A DNA stretch of 64,000 nucleotides from Microbacterium testaceum StLB037 (GTDB lineage Bacteria > Actinomycetota > Actinomycetes > Actinomycetales > Microbacteriaceae), in NCBI RefSeq assembly GCF_900104345.1, contig NZ_FNJN01000002.1:372001-436000 (forward strand), in the 5' to 3' direction. The notes under the pieces were generated by a model that made no database searches, was not told the DNA's origin, and was given only the letters and a program-made list of their open reading frames with translations. Below, piece by piece: positions 58,530 to 64,000 of the stretch. Positions within the stretch are counted from its first letter, which is position 1. Each line of letters starts with the position of its first letter. Position numbers and translations under genes: made by a program.

Positions 58530-59356
58530 CGCTTGCCGGGAAGACCATCCTCATGTCGGGCGGAAGTCGCGGCATCGGCCTCGCGATCGCGTTGCGCGCG
58601 GCCCGCGACGGCGCGAACATCGCGATGCTCGCGAAGACCGACACCCCGCACCCGAAGCTCCCCGGCACGGTGCACACGGCGGCGGACGAGATCCGCGCGG
58701 CCGGCGGGCAGGCGCTGCCGATCGTGGGCGACGTGCGCGACGAGGCCTCGATCACCGAGGCCGTGATGCGCACGGTCGGCGAGTTCGGCGGTATCGACAT
58801 CGTCGTCAACAACGCCAGCGTCATCGACCTCTCGGGCTCGCTCGAGCTCGCGACCAAGAAGTACGACCTCATGCAGGACGTCAACGTGCGCGGGACGTTC
58901 CTGCTCTCGCGCGCTGCGGTGCCCCAGCTGAAGGACGCCGAGAACCCGCACATCCTGTCGCTCTCGCCGCCGCTGAACGTCACGCCGAAGTGGCTCGGGG
59001 CTCACACGGGGTACAGCCTCGCGAAGTTCGGCATGACGATGGCCACCCTCGGGCTCGCGGCCGAGTTCGCCGACGCCGGCATCGCGGCCAATACGCTCTG
59101 GCCGCGCACGACGATCGCGACCGCTGCCGTGCAGAACGTCATCGGCGGCGACCGGCTCATGGCCGTCTCACGCACGCCCGAGATCTACGCCGACGCGGCC
59201 TACGAGGTGCTGATCGCGCCCGCGCGCGAGCGCACCGGGCAGACGCTCATCGTCGAAGACGTGCTGCAGGCCGCCGGGGTCACCGACTTCTCGGGATACG
59301 CCGCCGTGCCGGGCACCCCCGACGAGGCGATGTACCCCGATATCTTCCTGGACTGA
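58526..59356 (+). CDS. SDR family oxidoreductase (HSDL2-like)
   Basis: 276 aa, GTG start in GTGA overlap with the hydratase gene. The nucleotide motif MSGGSRGIGLAIALRAARDG (about 9-28) and the long variable loop AKTDTPHPKLPGTVHTAADE are typical of HSDL2-type SDRs; then DIVVNNASVIDLSGSLELAT, ILSLSPPLNVTPKWLGAHTG with catalytic Ser, and YSLAKFGMTMATLGLAAEFA with Tyr/Lys. Last gene of the acyl-CoA operon; a strong hairpin follows. Substrate unknown. Confidence 0.9.
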   Translation: MTLAGKTILMSGGSRGIGLAIALRAARDGANIAMLAKTDTPHPKLPGTVHTAADEIRAAGGQALPIVGDVRDEASITEAVMRTVGEFGGIDIVVNNASVIDLSGSLELATKKYDLMQDVNVRGTFLLSRAAVPQLKDAENPHILSLSPPLNVTPKWLGAHTGYSLAKFGMTMATLGLAAEFADAGIAANTLWPRTTIATAAVQNVIGGDRLMAVSRTPEIYADAAYEVLIAPARERTGQTLIVEDVLQAAGVTDFSGYAAVPGTPDEAMYPDIFLD

Positions 59357-59394
59357 CGCGCGGCGCGGGGGCAGCGGCGACGCCCCTCGCGCCT

Positions 59395-59461
59395 CGATAA
59401 ACGCCGATCCTTTCGAGACACGCCGTGCCGCCGCGTGTCTCTGGAGGATCAGCGTTTATCG
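59395..59461. terminator. Long bidirectional hairpin
   Basis: 29-nt arms 59395-59423 and 59433-59461 (outer part CGATAAACGC / GCGTTTATCG, inner GAGACACGC / GCGTGTCTC) pair at about 25 positions with a 9-nt loop. It lies between the convergent SDR operon and the HAD gene. The size and composition suggest a dispersed palindromic element used as a terminator. Confidence 0.75.
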
Positions 59462-59494
59462 GACTGAGGCGGGGCTGAGGGGCGGGGCCCGACC

Positions 59495-60352
59495 TCAGAT
59501 CAGGCCGAGCTCCGCGAACGCGTTGTGCACGCCGTCGTCGAGGACCGCGGTGGTCACGCGGCCGGCGAGACGCTGCAGCTCCGGCGCGGCGTTGCCCATC
59601 GCGACGGGCGTGCCGACGACCTCGAACATCTCGACGTCATTCCAGCTGTCGCCGATGCCGATGGCATCCGTCGCCGACAGGCCCAACTGATCGAGCACCG
59701 CCGTGATCGCGGAGCCCTTGGTGACGCCGGCCTGACCGATCTCGCCGTTCGACCCGCCGGGCAGCGGGATCGAGCCCGGGATGACGTGGAAGCCCTCGCC
59801 GAGCGCAGCCGCCGCGTGCGCGACGGTGTCGGTCGACGGGCTGACGAACACGGCCTTCGCGACGGCATCGCGGTCGACCTCCGAGACCGGTCGCGGCTCG
59901 CGCCAGAGCGGCTGCTCGGGCGGCAAGCCCTCGGCTTCGAGCTCGGCGGCGCGCTTCTCGTGCCGTTCGCGGCGGTACTCGGTCATCACGGGACCCATGC
60001 CGGCGCTCGCGTACACGCCCCCGTGGGTCTGGAGGAAGTAGTGGATGCCGTGAGCCTCGAAGTAGCGCTCGAGGGCGTCGACGTCTGCGCGGGGCATCGG
60101 CTGCTCGACGAGGAGGGCGTCCTCGTCGGGATCGCCGCCGCGGGTCGCGTACGCGCCCCCGTTGGTGATCGCCCCGTCGAAGCCGATCGCCAGCACCTCG
60201 GGGTGGATGTCGCCCGCCGATCGCCCGGTGGAGAGCCACACGAGGTGGCCGTTCTCGCGCGCCTTCCGCACGGCGGTCACCGTCGAGGGGGCGATCACCG
60301 AACCGTGCTCGAGGATCGTGCCGTCGACGTCGAGGAAGGCGATGCGGGTCAT
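59495..60352 (-). CDS. HAD hydrolase, Cof type (sugar phosphatase-like)
   Basis: 285 aa. HAD motif I is FLDVDGTILEHG (residues 6-17) with the nucleophile Asp; motif II LSTGRSAGDI; a cap domain (about 85-185); motif III/IV GVTKGSAITAVLDQLG and IGIGDSWNDVEMFEVVGTPV. It should dephosphorylate small phosphates in the cytosol. GGAG ribosome site at the ATG 60352. Divergent from the beta-glucoside PTS operon, which makes a sugar-phosphate link plausible. Confidence 0.93.
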   Translation of the reverse strand: MTRIAFLDVDGTILEHGSVIAPSTVTAVRKARENGHLVWLSTGRSAGDIHPEVLAIGFDGAITNGGAYATRGGDPDEDALLVEQPMPRADVDALERYFEAHGIHYFLQTHGGVYASAGMGPVMTEYRRERHEKRAAELEAEGLPPEQPLWREPRPVSEVDRDAVAKAVFVSPSTDTVAHAAAALGEGFHVIPGSIPLPGGSNGEIGQAGVTKGSAITAVLDQLGLSATDAIGIGDSWNDVEMFEVVGTPVAMGNAAPELQRLAGRVTTAVLDDGVHNAFAELGLI

Positions 60353-60667
60353 GTGCACTCCACAGCGATCGGCGCCGAGGCGCGGATCAGGTCGGGGGAT
60401 CGACGGCGGATGCCGCGTCGAGGGCCATCGATCCCGGTCTCGGGAGAACCGACGACACCGCCACGCTACTCGACCGGCCCGCGCGTTCGACGTCGCGATT
60501 CGGCATCCGGGAATCGTCGTGTAGAGTCGCCGACGGACATGTGACTGGTCATGCAGGCAGGATCCGAACGCAGTGCGAGAGCACCGCCTTCGGGTCCTTT
60601 TTTGTTGCCCGGGCGACTTCGGAGTCGACGTCGCGACGCGTGTCCTTCGATCCAAGGAAGGACTTCG
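60353..60667 (+). promoter_or_regulatory. Leader and promoter region of the beta-glucoside operon
   Basis: 315 bp without a gene. It holds the start region of the divergent HAD gene, a possible TTCGGC (60499-60504) / TAGAGT (60522-60527) promoter with a 17-nt spacer, and the terminator/antiterminator structure at 60560-60603. A good ribosome site AAGGAAGGA precedes the ATG at 60668. Confidence 0.5.
60560..60603 (+). terminator. Leader terminator overlapping a RAT-like antiterminator
   Basis: Outer stem GGATCCGAA (60560-60568) / TTCGGGTCC (60589-60597), inner stem GTGC(GAGA)GCAC, then TTTTTT (60598-60603), the only intrinsic terminator with a full T-run seen in the window. The stretch 60560-60588 is 29 nt long, begins GGAT, has AC near position 9 and ends in CC, like the RNA antiterminator bound by BglG/LicT proteins. 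This suggests antitermination control of the PTS operon. Confidence 0.7.

Positions 60668-64000
<3,333 letters not shown>

Overview
The window is about 70% GC, densely coded on both strands, and full of four-base ATGA/GTGA gene overlaps and GTG starts. The gene content points to an actinobacterium of the family Microbacteriaceae, most likely Microbacterium: a coproporphyrin-type heme cluster with hemQ, F420 genes, actinobacterial type VII secretion accessory genes, a DUF222/HNH endonuclease, and a SCO7613-type giant membrane protein. The species assignment is inference. I see no rRNA, tRNA, CRISPR array, transposase or phage structural module.

Layout. 1-7.5 kb: a partial SDR, a frameshifted menC, glyS, then a LacI regulator divergent from an MFS transporter and an amidohydrolase, with a perfect LacI-type operator between them. 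7.6-12.1 kb: a 1502-residue zinc-ribbon/polytopic membrane protein. 12.1-24.2 kb: heme synthesis (hemA; hemE-hemY; hemQ-hemC-hemD-hemB; hemL), interrupted by three small membrane/envelope genes and a DUF4239 gene. 24.4-28.8 kb: an accessory type VII secretion effector cassette on the minus strand (YbaB-like, EspC-like, a WXG-type protein with an unassigned C-terminal domain, SseB-like, zinc-ribbon, immunity-like, ADP-ribosyltransferase-like and a small protein). 28.9-35.5 kb: F420 synthesis and use (cofD, cofC, fgd, a Baeyer-Villiger-type flavoprotein, fbiC); the CofH half of FbiC has lost its iron-sulfur cysteines. 35.5-41.4 kb: a PH-like small protein, a TSUP transporter, an ABC exporter, a 3-hydroxyisobutyryl-CoA hydrolase, a J-domain/NERD-like protein and a DUF5302 protein.

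41.4-44.5 kb: thiM-thiE-thiD/tenA behind a TPP riboswitch. 44.5-47.6 kb: a second type VII-related operon (small helical protein, mycosin protease, Gly/Pro-rich PPE-like protein) with none of the Ecc membrane core genes in view. 47.8-52.3 kb: an SDR, the DUF222/HNH protein, a D,D-carboxypeptidase and a GntR regulator. 52.3-55.3 kb: a second TPP riboswitch with a YkoEDC-type thiamine-precursor ECF transporter. 55.3-59.4 kb: a GNAT acetyltransferase, a membrane protein and an SDR/enoyl-CoA hydratase/SDR operon for acyl-CoA metabolism. 59.5-64 kb: a Cof-type HAD phosphatase and a beta-glucoside PTS (EIIBCA plus 6-phospho-beta-glucosidase) behind a terminator/antiterminator leader.

Two window-wide features stand out. 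Many genes have a TANNNT box exactly 6-8 nt before the start codon, which predicts leaderless mRNAs and settles several starts (for example hemA). The heptamer GGATGCC/GGCATCC is strongly over-represented, even inside coding sequence.
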